31,250 nucleotides of DNA, from positions 1 to 31,250 of the forward strand of contig CAYTIB010000043.1 of assembly GCA_964437725.1 (NCBI GenBank). Direction: 5' to 3'. Shown piece after piece: positions 8,066-16,436 of the stretch (positions are counted from its first letter, which is position 1; each line of letters starts with the position of its first letter). A model generated the notes under the pieces. The model was given only the letters and a program-made list of their open reading frames with translations, was not told where the DNA came from and did no database searches. Both the position numbers and the translations under genes were made by a program. This stretch comes from CAYTIB01 sp964437725 (GTDB lineage Bacteria > UBA8248 > JACPRG01 > G963555815).

Positions 8066-8398
8066 ATGTCAAAAATTGGTGAAATTGTTCGTGGTATCGG
8101 GGCCTGGGAGGCCGAGGTTGAAGCTATAACGCTTCGTTCTGAGGAAGCGGCGAAGGTAATTGTGGAAAATGCAAAGACGCAAAGGGAAAAACGGCTGTCC
8201 GAGACTGAAAATAGATGTGCCGATAGGCGCGAAGGGTTGGTCGCCTCAGCGGAAACGGAAGGAAGCAACCTTGCTGAACAGATTGATCAAAGTTCCAAGA
8301 AGGAACTAGCGTGTCTGGAAAAAGGGGCGCAATCCAGAAAGGCAGCCGTAGTCGATATGGTTTTAAAAGAAATGCGAGCGTTTTATGGCAGTCGTTAA
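8066..8398 (+). CDS. V/A-type ATPase peripheral-stalk subunit (G/H type)
   Basis: 110-residue, highly charged protein without hydrophobic segments that reads as one long coiled coil (EEAAKVIVENAKTQREKRLSE and similar heptads). Size, character and position as first gene, directly before subunit I, fit the G/H-type peripheral-stalk subunit (NtpF in E. hirae, AtpH in archaea), which pairs with subunit E to hold the A3B3 head against subunit I. Sequence alone is weakly diagnostic since such stalks diverge quickly; the call rests mainly on context. The start ATG lacks a strong ribosome-binding site. Its last 14 bases overlap the subunit I gene, implying coupled translation. Confidence 0.8.
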   Translation: MSKIGEIVRGIGAWEAEVEAITLRSEEAAKVIVENAKTQREKRLSETENRCADRREGLVASAETEGSNLAEQIDQSSKKELACLEKGAQSRKAAVVDMVLKEMRAFYGSR

Positions 8399-10418
8399 AG
8401 CTCAACGGGTCCTCATAGCCGTTGATGCGTTTTCCGCGTCTGACCTTCTGGCCATGCTCCAGTCAAACGGGGTGCTTGAACCGATCCCCGCGGAAGATTG
8501 GCCTGTGGAAGGCGAGGAACTATCACGCACCCGGGCTTTTGGTGATCGGACATTCGAGCTAGAAAAGGAGTCCGCTTCCTTACGACGAAGCCTCATGTTC
8601 TTGGAAACCCATGCCCCGGAGCCTGGTGGACTGAAAGACCTTTTTTCTCCCAAGCCCAGATTTAACTTCCAGGATCTTGCCGATCAGTTCCAGGAATTCC
8701 CCCTAGATCACATTTATGGTCGGGTTCGGGAAGCGGAGGCTAAGCTTCAAGAAATTGCGGCAGAAGAAACACGCATCCATCAGCTATCGGAACTGCTCGA
8801 GCCTTGGCAAGGTGTGGATGTATGCTTATCGGATTTGGAAAGGATTAGATTAGTAGATGCGCTAGTAGTAACGGGGTCCGTTGGTTCTCAGGCTGCCCTT
8901 TTAAATGTTTTGGGCACGACAGCTGCCGGGATTCATACCGAGAACTTGGACGCGGATAAAGACACAGAACGGTTTTTGGTGGTTTGCTTGAAGAGGGATC
9001 GAGAATCTGTGGACGGTGGAATTCGGACCTGCGATCTTGTGGTTTTGGAAAGACCGGTTGAACCTCGAGAACCAGATCAAACTGTCGGAATTGAAAATTG
9101 GGAAGTTTTAACGCCTGCGGAGATTCTTGCGAGCCTAGAGGACAGAAGGAAAGCACTAAAAGCTGAGCGCCTTTCGGTCACTGGGATTGCTAGTCAGCTG
9201 TCTTCCTATAGGGCGGCACTCAAAGCTGCTTCTGATTATGTCGATCTTTTAAAAGCCCGCAAGGAAGCCGAAGGATGGGTTGTTCGATCGGGGGATGTTG
9301 CTCTAGCAATGGGCTGGGTCCTGGAAGATAAGAAGGAAGAACTACAGAAAAATCTTTCGGGGACCATTTCACACTCGCATTTGGAGTTTCTGGAAAATGC
9401 TTCGGAGGATGATCCTCCCATTCAGCTGAGGAATTCCTCGGCCACAAGCCCCTTTTCAGTGCTCACGGGCCTTTATGGTTTCCCGAAACATTTTGAGGCA
9501 GACCCCACACCTCTGTTGGCACCATTTTTCTTCGTTTTTTTTGGGCTTTGCCTAACAGACTCTGGATATGGGCTCTTGCTCGCCATTTTCTTTGGATTGG
9601 GGTTGCTGAAGATGTCGTTGGGCCCGACGGCAAAGAATTTTTTCCGCCTCCTTTTTCTGGGGGGCATCTCTTCGCTGATATTCGGTGCTTTTGTCGGTGG
9701 CTGGATGGGAAATACGCTAAAGATCCTCCCCGAAAGCTTAAGTTTTCTGGACAGATGGGCAAGTTCGTTTTTGGTTCTGGACCCAATTAAGAATCCCGTT
9801 CCTTTCTTAATTCTGTCTCTGGTCTTGGGGGTGATCCAGATTTACGCAGGATTGGTGGCTAAGTTTATCGCGACTAAATCACGGAAGGGATTGCGTGAAG
9901 CAGCCTTGGATGAAGGGGTTGAAATATTTCTTCTGTCAGGGTTCCTGTTCTTCGGGCTTTCGGGTGCAGGCCTCCTCACCGGAATCCTGGTCCCTCTTGC
10001 TAATTGGACGGCTGCCCTTGCCATTGTTGTAACGGTTTTCGTGCGCGGAAGGGGACGCAAAAATGTTTTTACCAAGCTTGGGATGGGCCTATTAAGTGTT
10101 TACGGTTTGGTTAACTATCTAGGAGACATCCTTTCGTATTCGAGGCTCTTTGCACTCGGACTGGCAACAGGAGTGATAGCGGTTGTTGTAAACACGTTTA
10201 CAGAGATTTTAGGCCAGGTTCCGTATGTCGGAGTTTTGTTAATGTCTTTGGTTTACATTGTTGGGCATGCCTTCAATTTGGTGATAAGTTCACTGGGGGC
10301 CTTTATTCATTCTGCGCGTCTTCAGTATGTTGAATTTTTTTCGAAGTTCTATGAGGGGGGGGGCCGTGTCATTGACCCTTTTCGCTCGGCCACCCGCTAT
10401 GTAGATTTGGAGACATGA
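8385..10418 (+). CDS. ntpI: V/A-type ATPase membrane subunit I (a-like)
   Basis: Stator subunit that forms the ion half-channels against the K ring. Of its 677 residues the first ~370 are a soluble, partly coiled-coil arm; the rest is strongly hydrophobic with about seven or eight membrane spans from roughly residue 375. Family motifs are clear: LTDSGYGLLLA in an early span, GDILSYSRLFALGLATG with the essential ring-facing arginine at about R587, GHAFNLVISSLGAFIHSARLQYVEFFSKFYEGGG near the end. Length is close to the usual 620-680. It overlaps the upstream stalk gene by 14 bases; 98 bases separate it from subunit K, holding a 10-base palindrome CTTTCGAAAG at 10487-10496. Confidence 0.96.
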   Translation: MAVVKAQRVLIAVDAFSASDLLAMLQSNGVLEPIPAEDWPVEGEELSRTRAFGDRTFELEKESASLRRSLMFLETHAPEPGGLKDLFSPKPRFNFQDLADQFQEFPLDHIYGRVREAEAKLQEIAAEETRIHQLSELLEPWQGVDVCLSDLERIRLVDALVVTGSVGSQAALLNVLGTTAAGIHTENLDADKDTERFLVVCLKRDRESVDGGIRTCDLVVLERPVEPREPDQTVGIENWEVLTPAEILASLEDRRKALKAERLSVTGIASQLSSYRAALKAASDYVDLLKARKEAEGWVVRSGDVALAMGWVLEDKKEELQKNLSGTISHSHLEFLENASEDDPPIQLRNSSATSPFSVLTGLYGFPKHFEADPTPLLAPFFFVFFGLCLTDSGYGLLLAIFFGLGLLKMSLGPTAKNFFRLLFLGGISSLIFGAFVGGWMGNTLKILPESLSFLDRWASSFLVLDPIKNPVPFLILSLVLGVIQIYAGLVAKFIATKSRKGLREAALDEGVEIFLLSGFLFFGLSGAGLLTGILVPLANWTAALAIVVTVFVRGRGRKNVFTKLGMGLLSVYGLVNYLGDILSYSRLFALGLATGVIAVVVNTFTEILGQVPYVGVLLMSLVYIVGHAFNLVISSLGAFIHSARLQYVEFFSKFYEGGGRVIDPFRSATRYVDLET

Positions 10419-10516
10419 TTTGGTTTTCTCGGCCTGTTTTATTGACAACAGCAAATTAGCAGGCAGGGGGTTTTTGGATTTGCTGGCTTTCGAAAGATTG
10501 GCTGAAAGGGTACGGA

Positions 10517-10999
10517 ATGATTGATGGCGTGGTTTGGGCACTCCTTGGTGCGGCGCTTGCCATTGGCTTGGCGGGATCTGGTTCAGGTCTGGGAGTCGGT
10601 ATTGCAGGTACCGCAGGTGCGGGGGTTTTAACGGAAGACCCGAGTAAATTTGGCTTGGTGCTCCTTTTCCAAGCTCTTCCGGGGACGCAAGGAATATATG
10701 GCCTGCTGGTTGGGTTCTTGGTTTTAATAAAGATTGGATTTTTGGCGGGGACGATTCCAGAAATATCAGTTTCGCAAGGACTCAATATTTTTTGGGCTTG
10801 CATGCCGATCGGCATTGCCGGTTTTTTTACAGGTATCGGACAGGGGCGAGCCGCCGCCGGATCCATCTTTCTAATCGCCAGAAGACCTGAAGAGACTGGT
10901 AAAGCGATTGTTCTACCGGCAATGGTCGAGACATATGCTGTTTTCGCCTTACTGGCTAGCATTTTAATGTTGAATGGGATTGAGATCCAGGTCCCCTGA
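10517..10999 (+). CDS. ntpK: V/A-type ATPase proteolipid subunit K (c-like, predicted Na+ type)
   Basis: 160-residue membrane proteolipid with four spans, a fusion of two ancestral hairpins, forming the rotor ring. The first half has LLFQALPGTQGIYGLL and lacks an ion-binding acid; the second half has GIGQGRAAAG and PAMVETYAVFALL with the single carboxylate E138. In E. hirae NtpK the ring Na+ is bound by L61, T64, Q65, Q110 and E139; the aligned residues here are L54, T57, Q58, Q109 and E138, with the Q-to-E spacing (29) identical. All ligand residues are kept, so Na+ coupling is predicted; this is inference from a known structure. The start ATG has AAAGGG about 6 bases upstream. One carboxylate per four spans is typical of V-type pumps. 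Confidence 0.96.
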   Translation: MIDGVVWALLGAALAIGLAGSGSGLGVGIAGTAGAGVLTEDPSKFGLVLLFQALPGTQGIYGLLVGFLVLIKIGFLAGTIPEISVSQGLNIFWACMPIGIAGFFTGIGQGRAAAGSIFLIARRPEETGKAIVLPAMVETYAVFALLASILMLNGIEIQVP

Positions 11000-11065
11000 A
11001 GTGAACAGAGATTGACCTTTCTCCATAAAAGATGGTGTCCTTGGATGCTTTGTCGGGATTAGAAA

Positions 11066-11686
11066 TTGAGCCTGGAAGAAATCAAGTCAAAAGTTATAGG
11101 TGAGGCAGAAACCAAAGCTGAGGCACGTGTTGCGGCCGCCCGGGATGAGGCTGATTCCATCAAGGTCCAGAGTGTGCTTGATGCAGAGGATCTAGAAGAA
11201 AGATTGCTGCGTCGAGCCAGGCAGGAAGCGGAGGGGCGAAAAGAGAGAATGGTAACTGATGCTCGTCTCGCCTCTCGAAAATCCGTTCTAGTTGAGAAAC
11301 AGGCGATCCTCGATGATGTCTTCAATACCGCTATGGATGCCTTCCTGGAATCCGGGGAGGAATTTCGAGAGGCCCTCCTTCAGGCGCTCTTGAACTCGGT
11401 AGAGACCGGCGAGGAAACTCTCGTCTTACCGGAGTTGGATCGAGATGCTTGGGGAACAAAGCTCGTCGATGAATTGAACCGTGAGCTCTCAGCTCGGGGG
11501 CGGAAGGGAACGATCCAATTAGCCGATGCGGACCAAGGCTTCGCAGCCGGAGTAATTCTCCGTGGCCGCGGGGTGGAGTTGAATCTTTCTGCGGACCTAA
11601 TGATGCGGCAAATTAGGGAACAGCTTGAGGAACGGGTCTCACATCAACTTTTTGGTGGAGAAAATACGGTAGAGATGGACAGCTGA
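11066..11686 (+). CDS. ntpE: V/A-type ATPase subunit E (peripheral stalk)
   Basis: 206-residue stalk protein. The first ~100 residues are a charged helix (EAETKAEARVAAARDEADSIK, then RRARQEAEGRKERMV), and the C-terminal half is a compact domain that in the family binds the tip of the A3B3 head. The GVILRGRGVELNLSAD stretch near the end resembles the conserved G(G)-x-x-x-x-x-GR-x-x-xNT region of E subunits. The start is TTG; a GGGA lies about 7 bases upstream and no in-frame ATG is available near by. The stop shares one base with the start of subunit C (TGATG), so the two are translationally coupled. Confidence 0.9.
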   Translation: MSLEEIKSKVIGEAETKAEARVAAARDEADSIKVQSVLDAEDLEERLLRRARQEAEGRKERMVTDARLASRKSVLVEKQAILDDVFNTAMDAFLESGEEFREALLQALLNSVETGEETLVLPELDRDAWGTKLVDELNRELSARGRKGTIQLADADQGFAAGVILRGRGVELNLSADLMMRQIREQLEERVSHQLFGGENTVEMDS

Positions 11687-12708
11687 TGTTGGGATTACAA
11701 ACCAGCGCTATCAATGAAGCAGAAAAGTATACGTTTTCTGTTGGCCGAATTCGGGGAATGGAAAACTTGCTTTTGAAGCAATCTCACTGCGAGCGGATGG
11801 CAGAAAGCCAGTCGGCTGAACGGGCGTGGGAAGTACTATGCGATGCGAGTCCTTGGTGGAGAGAAAGAAGCGATGGGGAACGCGGAAACGGCGAAATTTT
11901 TTTAAGGGAGCGCCTCAAGGAAGCGATCTATGAGGTTTCATCGATGTTGCCTACCATTCCGATTGCGAGGATGTTTGCCATTAGGTGGGATTTTCTCTCG
12001 CTCAAGAGTTTAGCGCGTCGCTGCTTCTTTGGAGATATTGCGGAACCAGAGCGACTGGAACAAATTTTAGAGGAGGCTAGCTTCTTTCTTCCAGGGTTGG
12101 TTCCCCTGGATTACAGAACGGCAGTTGCCCTTCTCTCCGATGCCCTTGCAAAAGACCCGCAGCCACATGTTGTAGACCGAACCCTTGATGCAGAGATGTT
12201 TCATATCATATTTCGAAATATTTCTGAGAACCCTATTTCTTTTGCACACCAATTTTTTTCTTTACGTGCAGACTTACTGAACTTGGAGACGGTTCTTCGT
12301 TGCCGGTTGAGAAATATCGACCGGCAAGAAGTCCAGTCGTGGCTGATTCCTGGCGGAACACTCCCCAAACGCTATTTCTTAGAAGGGTTTTCTTCGGGGG
12401 GAGGAGCCGGAATAGCTACCTCGCTCTCCGCATCTTTTTCCGGGACGTCGCTGGAAAAGCCGCTGGCGGATTTGCAGCGGATTGACGACGAATCGGAGAT
12501 AGGCCACTGGTTGGAGCTACTCATAGACGATCACATGACGGAGTTTGTGCACGCTGCCAAGTATATCTCGTTTGGCCCCGAACCATCCATCGGCTATCTC
12601 CACGGTGTCGAGATGGAGGTTAAAAATGTCCGCCGAGTCCTTAGCGGGATCTCTCGCCGAGAGAGGAGCGAGGCCATATTAGCGGATCTCCGGAGGCCTT
12701 ATGTCTAG
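11686..12708 (+). CDS. ntpC: V/A-type ATPase subunit C (d-like rotor adaptor)
   Basis: 340-residue soluble protein that in the family forms the funnel linking the central shaft (D/F) to the K ring. Recognisable stretches are YTFSVGRIRGMENLLL at the N-terminus, DFLSLKSLARRCFFGD, a middle RADLLNLETVLRCRLR segment and LPKRYFLEGFSS, matching the repeated three-domain helical layout of AtpC/NtpC. Length is at the usual value. Its ATG overlaps the stop of subunit E, and its end overlaps subunit F by 8 bases, so E-C-F form a tightly coupled trio. Confidence 0.9.
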   Translation: MLGLQTSAINEAEKYTFSVGRIRGMENLLLKQSHCERMAESQSAERAWEVLCDASPWWRERSDGERGNGEIFLRERLKEAIYEVSSMLPTIPIARMFAIRWDFLSLKSLARRCFFGDIAEPERLEQILEEASFFLPGLVPLDYRTAVALLSDALAKDPQPHVVDRTLDAEMFHIIFRNISENPISFAHQFFSLRADLLNLETVLRCRLRNIDRQEVQSWLIPGGTLPKRYFLEGFSSGGGAGIATSLSASFSGTSLEKPLADLQRIDDESEIGHWLELLIDDHMTEFVHAAKYISFGPEPSIGYLHGVEMEVKNVRRVLSGISRRERSEAILADLRRPYV

Positions 12709-13024
12709 CGTATTTTTTGTTGGCGATCGTGTTTCCACTCTGGCTTTTCGTCCTTTGGGGGTAAGGGTTTTGGAAGCAGAAGATGCCGAATCGACCAGAA
12801 CGCAAGTGGATCGTGCTCTTAAAGAAAAATGCACGGTCCTTTTGGTTACTGAAGAATGCGCCAATTGGGCCAAGGGCTCCCTGGAACCATTACGCGGTCA
12901 CTCGCTTCCTGCCGTGGCAGTTCTTCCCAGTGTATCTTCGCCGGGTGGTGTTGGGGGGAAGTGGTTAAAACGGAATGTGGAGAAAGCTTTGGGCTCAAGT
13001 ATGATCTTACAAATCGCCGATTAG
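12701..13024 (+). CDS. ntpG: V/A-type ATPase subunit F (central shaft; NtpG)
   Basis: 107-residue protein that in the family binds subunit D in the central rotor shaft. VFFVGDRVSTLAFRPLGVRVLEAED gives the usual N-terminal Rossmann-like strand-helix start (G-D-x-x-T-x-x-GF-R-x-x-G), and KCTVLLVTEECA is the conserved second strand region. The ATG has GGAGG upstream inside the end of subunit C and overlaps that gene by 8 bases. A 114-base gap then precedes subunit A. Confidence 0.88.
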   Translation: MSSVFFVGDRVSTLAFRPLGVRVLEAEDAESTRTQVDRALKEKCTVLLVTEECANWAKGSLEPLRGHSLPAVAVLPSVSSPGGVGGKWLKRNVEKALGSSMILQIAD

Positions 13025-13061
13025 AAGGGAGAGTCGGTAAGAGAGGAAAAAACAGGCGCGG

Positions 13062-13081
13062 TGCGTCTGCGAATAGACGCA
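13062..13081 (+). other. Short hairpin in the gap before subunit A
   Basis: TGCGTCT and AGACGCA form a perfect 7-pair stem with a 6-base loop (GCGAAT) in the 114-base gap between subunits F and A. No U-run follows, so it is not an intrinsic terminator. It could be an mRNA processing or stabilising element that separates the A-B part of the message; that is a guess. Confidence 0.4.
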
Positions 13082-13138
13082 AACTAGGCGCAGACTGATT
13101 CGGACCGCAAGCCGCCACCGAATGAAAGGCAATGGATT

Positions 13139-14935
13139 GTGCAACAGGATGCTCGCGAACCAGAAAAAAAAGGTGTCATAACTCGGGTTAACGGGCCCGT
13201 TGTCACTGCAGAAGGGCTACCCGAAGTTCACATGTACGATGTCGTGCGTGTGGGAGAGGGCAGATTGGTTGGGGAAGTTATCGGTTTGGAAGGTGAATCT
13301 GCACTGATCCAAGTATACGAAGAGACAGGAGGTATTGCCCCGGGTGAACCGGTCATTTCAAGCGGTATGCCGCTTGGGGTGGAATTGGGCCCCGGGCTTC
13401 TTGGGGGGATCTATGACGGAATACAACGCCCGCTTGATGAAATCCGTGCCCAGGTGGGTGATTTTATCGTTCGAGGTGTGGAGCAGCCAGCTCTAGACAG
13501 AGAGAAATTGTGGGATTTTGTTCCTAAGCTTAAGCGAGGGACGGTAGTCAAAGGAGGTGACATCTTAGGAACGGTTCAGGAAACCGAGGCCGTGGAACAC
13601 AGGCTGTTAGTACCTCCTGAAATTACTGGTAGGATTGAAGATATCCGTTCAGGGAATTTGGGGGTGGAAGATACAGTAGCCGTCATCGAAATCGAAGGGG
13701 GTGAGCCCAGGGAGGTTGGGCTGATGCAACGATGGCCAGTGAGGAAGGGGCGTCCTTACGCAAGGAAGTTTCCACCGAATGAGCCACTCCTTTCAGGTCA
13801 GCGTGTTATCGACACGTTTTTCCCTGTGGCGAAGGGGGGTACCGCGTGCATCCCAGGGCCTTTTGGCAGTGGGAAGACGGTAGTCCAGCATCAGTTGGCT
13901 AAGTGGGCCGATGCTGAGATTATTGTCTACGTGGGATGCGGAGAGCGCGGCAACGAGATGACGGATGTGCTTTTGGAGTTTCCCCACCTCACGGATGCTC
14001 GAACGGGTCTTCCTTTGATGCAGCGAACAATATTAATTGCCAACACATCGAACATGCCTGTAGCGGCACGAGAGGCGTCTGTTTACACGGGAATAACCAT
14101 TGCAGAATATTTTAGGGATATGGGATACAACGTAGCGCTGATGGCCGATTCCACCTCCCGTTGGGCCGAAGCAATGCGCGAGATCTCCGGGCGGCTAGAA
14201 GAGATGCCCGGAGAGGAGGGCTACCCTGCCTACTTGGGGACTCGAATAGCATCCTTTTATGAGCGTGCTGGTCGTGTCCAGTGTTTGGGATCCGGTGAAA
14301 GAGAGGCCACCGTTACGGTGATTGGCGCGGTTTCTCCACCGGGTGGCGATCTTTCCGAACCTGTGGTTCAAAATACCTTGCGAACCGTCTCGGTTTTTTG
14401 GAGCTTGGAAGCTAGCCTTGCTTATCAACGGCACTTTCCGGCTATCAGTTGGCTTCGTAGCTACTCACTCTACTTAGAGCAGCTAGAACCATATTTTTCC
14501 CAAGCTGCAGGAGAAAGGTTTTTGGCAAACAGGCTCAGGGGAATGGAAATTCTTCAGAAAGAAGCGGAGTTGCAAGAGATTGTTAGGCTCATTGGGGTTG
14601 ATGCCCTGTCGTTGGAGGAACGCCTCCTTCTCGAGACAGCCCGGTCGATTCGGGAAGATTTTCTGCACCAAAATGCTTTTGATGAGGTAGACACTTACGC
14701 ATCGTTGAAAAAACAGGCCGATCTCCTGGGACTAATCCTTAGACTTCACGAAGCGGCGTCCGAAAAGATGGCCGAGGGAGCGGAATTCGATGAGATTGCC
14801 TCTGACCCTGTTCGAGAGCAAATCGCTAGGGCAAAGTATGTGGCGGAGAACGATTGGGAAAGGGCAAGGATGGAAATCGAAGTGGCAACGGGCAGTTCTG
14901 GTCACCCCACAACGGTCGTTTCTCAAGGGGAGTAA
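13139..14935 (+). CDS. ntpA: V/A-type ATPase catalytic subunit A
   Basis: Catalytic subunit of the A3B3 head. The P-loop GPFGSGKT is at residues 240-247 with the catalytic lysine K246; the general-base glutamate is E269 in CGERGNEM, and MADSTSRWAEAMREISGRLEEMPGEEGYPAYLG is the standard A-subunit motif. The V/A-specific non-homologous insert lies before the P-loop (about residues 115-190, including VPPEITGRIEDI and GGDILGTVQE). At 598 residues it is full length. The start is GTG with AAAGG 9 bases upstream; it follows a 114-base gap rather than overlapping subunit F. All catalytic residues are intact, so the enzyme should hydrolyse (or make) ATP. Confidence 0.97.
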   Translation: MQQDAREPEKKGVITRVNGPVVTAEGLPEVHMYDVVRVGEGRLVGEVIGLEGESALIQVYEETGGIAPGEPVISSGMPLGVELGPGLLGGIYDGIQRPLDEIRAQVGDFIVRGVEQPALDREKLWDFVPKLKRGTVVKGGDILGTVQETEAVEHRLLVPPEITGRIEDIRSGNLGVEDTVAVIEIEGGEPREVGLMQRWPVRKGRPYARKFPPNEPLLSGQRVIDTFFPVAKGGTACIPGPFGSGKTVVQHQLAKWADAEIIVYVGCGERGNEMTDVLLEFPHLTDARTGLPLMQRTILIANTSNMPVAAREASVYTGITIAEYFRDMGYNVALMADSTSRWAEAMREISGRLEEMPGEEGYPAYLGTRIASFYERAGRVQCLGSGEREATVTVIGAVSPPGGDLSEPVVQNTLRTVSVFWSLEASLAYQRHFPAISWLRSYSLYLEQLEPYFSQAAGERFLANRLRGMEILQKEAELQEIVRLIGVDALSLEERLLLETARSIREDFLHQNAFDEVDTYASLKKQADLLGLILRLHEAASEKMAEGAEFDEIASDPVREQIARAKYVAENDWERARMEIEVATGSSGHPTTVVSQGE

Positions 14936-14956
14936 TCACCACGGTGGCAAAGGGGA

Positions 14957-14970
14957 ACACCGAAGGGTGT
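14957..14970 (+). other. Short hairpin in the gap before subunit B
   Basis: ACACC and GGTGT form a 5-pair stem with loop GAAG in the 121-base gap between the A and B genes. A second possible stem GTTCT/AGAAC follows within the same gap. Neither has a U-run. They are weak alone and noted because the gap before A also holds a hairpin. Confidence 0.25.
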
Positions 14971-15056
14971 GCCAAGAATTTCATTAGGAAAACGCTTTTC
15001 AAGGGTTCTTGTCCGGAGAACGGAATACTGGTTCAATTTCACAACAAGAGAGAAGA

Positions 15057-16436
15057 ATGCTTAAGGAATATCTGAATATTTCAGAGTTATCAGGACCTTT
15101 AATGGTGGTTGAAGAGGTCCAGGATGCACAATATCAAGAATTGGTCGAAATTGCGCTTCCGAGTGGAGAGACACGCCGTGGTCAGGTTTTAATGTCTTCT
15201 CGCGGTCAGGCCCTTGTTCAGGTGTTCGAAGGGACCACCGGAATCGGTCTCAATCAGAGCCGTGTAAGGTTTCTGGGAAAAACCATTGAAATGCCGCTCT
15301 CGCCCGACATATTAGGGAGAGTATTCCAGGGTGCGGGCTCCCCGATCGATGATGGACCCTCCGTTTTAGCCGAGGTTCGACGTGACATTAATGGAAACCC
15401 GCTAAACCCCTATGCCCGGGACTATCCAGCCGAGTTTATCCAGACGGGAATATCTACCATTGATGGGCTCAACACTCTCGTCCGCGGTCAAAAACTTCCG
15501 ATTTTCTCTGGGGCAGGCCTCCCCCATGCACGCTTGGCGGCTCAGATTGCTAGGCAGGCAAGGGTTCTAGGGAAAGGAGAAAACTTTGCCATCGTGTTTT
15601 GCGCAATGGGGATTACATTTGAAGAAGCGGATTATTTCATCAGCGACTTCAACCAAACAGGGGCCATCGCGCGCTCCGTCTTATTTGTGAATTTGGCCAG
15701 TGATCCCGCCGTTGAACGTATCATTACCCCCCGGCTTGGATTGACAGCTGCAGAGTACCTTGCTTTCGACCTAGGCATGCACGTCCTTGTCATACTTACT
15801 GACATGACGAATTATTGCGAGGCACTGCGCGAGGTATCCGCATCCCGCAAAGAAATACCCGGAAGGCGCGGTTATCCAGGTTACCTGTATACGGACCTTT
15901 CCTCCCTCTATGAGCGTGCGGGAAGAATCGAGGGAAAAGCTGGTTCGATCACGCAAATTCCAATCCTCTCTATGCCAGAAGATGATAAAACCCACCCGAT
16001 TCCTGATCTCACAGGCTATATCACGGAAGGACAGATCATTCTTAGCCGAGAGCTTCACCGGCAGGGTGTCTACCCGCCTGTGAACGTCTTGCCTTCGCTT
16101 TCCCGGTTGAAAGAAAAAGGCATTGGTGATGGCAAGACACGCGAGGACCACGCCGATACAATGAATCAATTGTATGCTGCTTATGCGCGCGGTAAGGAGG
16201 CAGAGGAGCTGGCGATAATCTTGGGCGAGTCAGCTTTGAGCGAAGCCGACAAACTCTTCATCCGGTTCTCTGCTGCATTTGAAGATCGATACGTACGACA
16301 AAACGAACGAGAGGATCGCAGTATAGAGGAAACGCTAGATCTCGGTTGGAACCTTATCTCCATACTCCCCCGATCTGAGCTGAAGCGTATTCGGGAGGCT
16401 TTTTTGGAGAAGTATTCTAAGAAGGAAGACAATTGA
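15057..16436 (+). CDS. ntpB: V/A-type ATPase regulatory subunit B
   Basis: Non-catalytic nucleotide-domain subunit alternating with A in the head. The protein begins MLKEYLNISELSGPLMVVE, the standard B-subunit N-terminus, and carries QTGISTIDGLNTLVRGQKLPIFSGAGLPH (a degenerate P-loop without the GKT lysine, as expected), ITFEEADYFISDF, VLVILTDMTNYCEALREVSASRKEIPGRRGYPGYLYTDL, and the C-terminal TLDLGWNLISILPRSELKRI. 459 residues from the ATG at 15057 is the family length. A GTG 48 bases upstream in the same frame would add 16 unconserved residues and is not favoured; GAGAGAAG lies just before the chosen ATG. It follows subunit A after 121 bases. Confidence 0.97.
   Translation: MLKEYLNISELSGPLMVVEEVQDAQYQELVEIALPSGETRRGQVLMSSRGQALVQVFEGTTGIGLNQSRVRFLGKTIEMPLSPDILGRVFQGAGSPIDDGPSVLAEVRRDINGNPLNPYARDYPAEFIQTGISTIDGLNTLVRGQKLPIFSGAGLPHARLAAQIARQARVLGKGENFAIVFCAMGITFEEADYFISDFNQTGAIARSVLFVNLASDPAVERIITPRLGLTAAEYLAFDLGMHVLVILTDMTNYCEALREVSASRKEIPGRRGYPGYLYTDLSSLYERAGRIEGKAGSITQIPILSMPEDDKTHPIPDLTGYITEGQIILSRELHRQGVYPPVNVLPSLSRLKEKGIGDGKTREDHADTMNQLYAAYARGKEAEELAIILGESALSEADKLFIRFSAAFEDRYVRQNEREDRSIEETLDLGWNLISILPRSELKRIREAFLEKYSKKEDN

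Noticed and set aside
10442..10470. TTGACA promoter before ntpK
   Set aside because: The -35 is perfect but no acceptable -10 lies 16-18 bases downstream.
10456..10962. 168-codon open frame on the minus strand opposite ntpK
   Set aside because: It is a Pro/Lys/Ala-rich mirror of a strongly conserved membrane protein gene and has no family features of its own.
15009..15056. GTG start for ntpB 48 bases upstream
   Set aside because: Adds 16 residues not seen in B subunits, whose usual N-terminus begins at the ATG at 15057.
15483..15530. Loss of the P-loop lysine in ntpB as a defect
   Set aside because: B subunits normally have a degenerate P-loop; this is the expected form.
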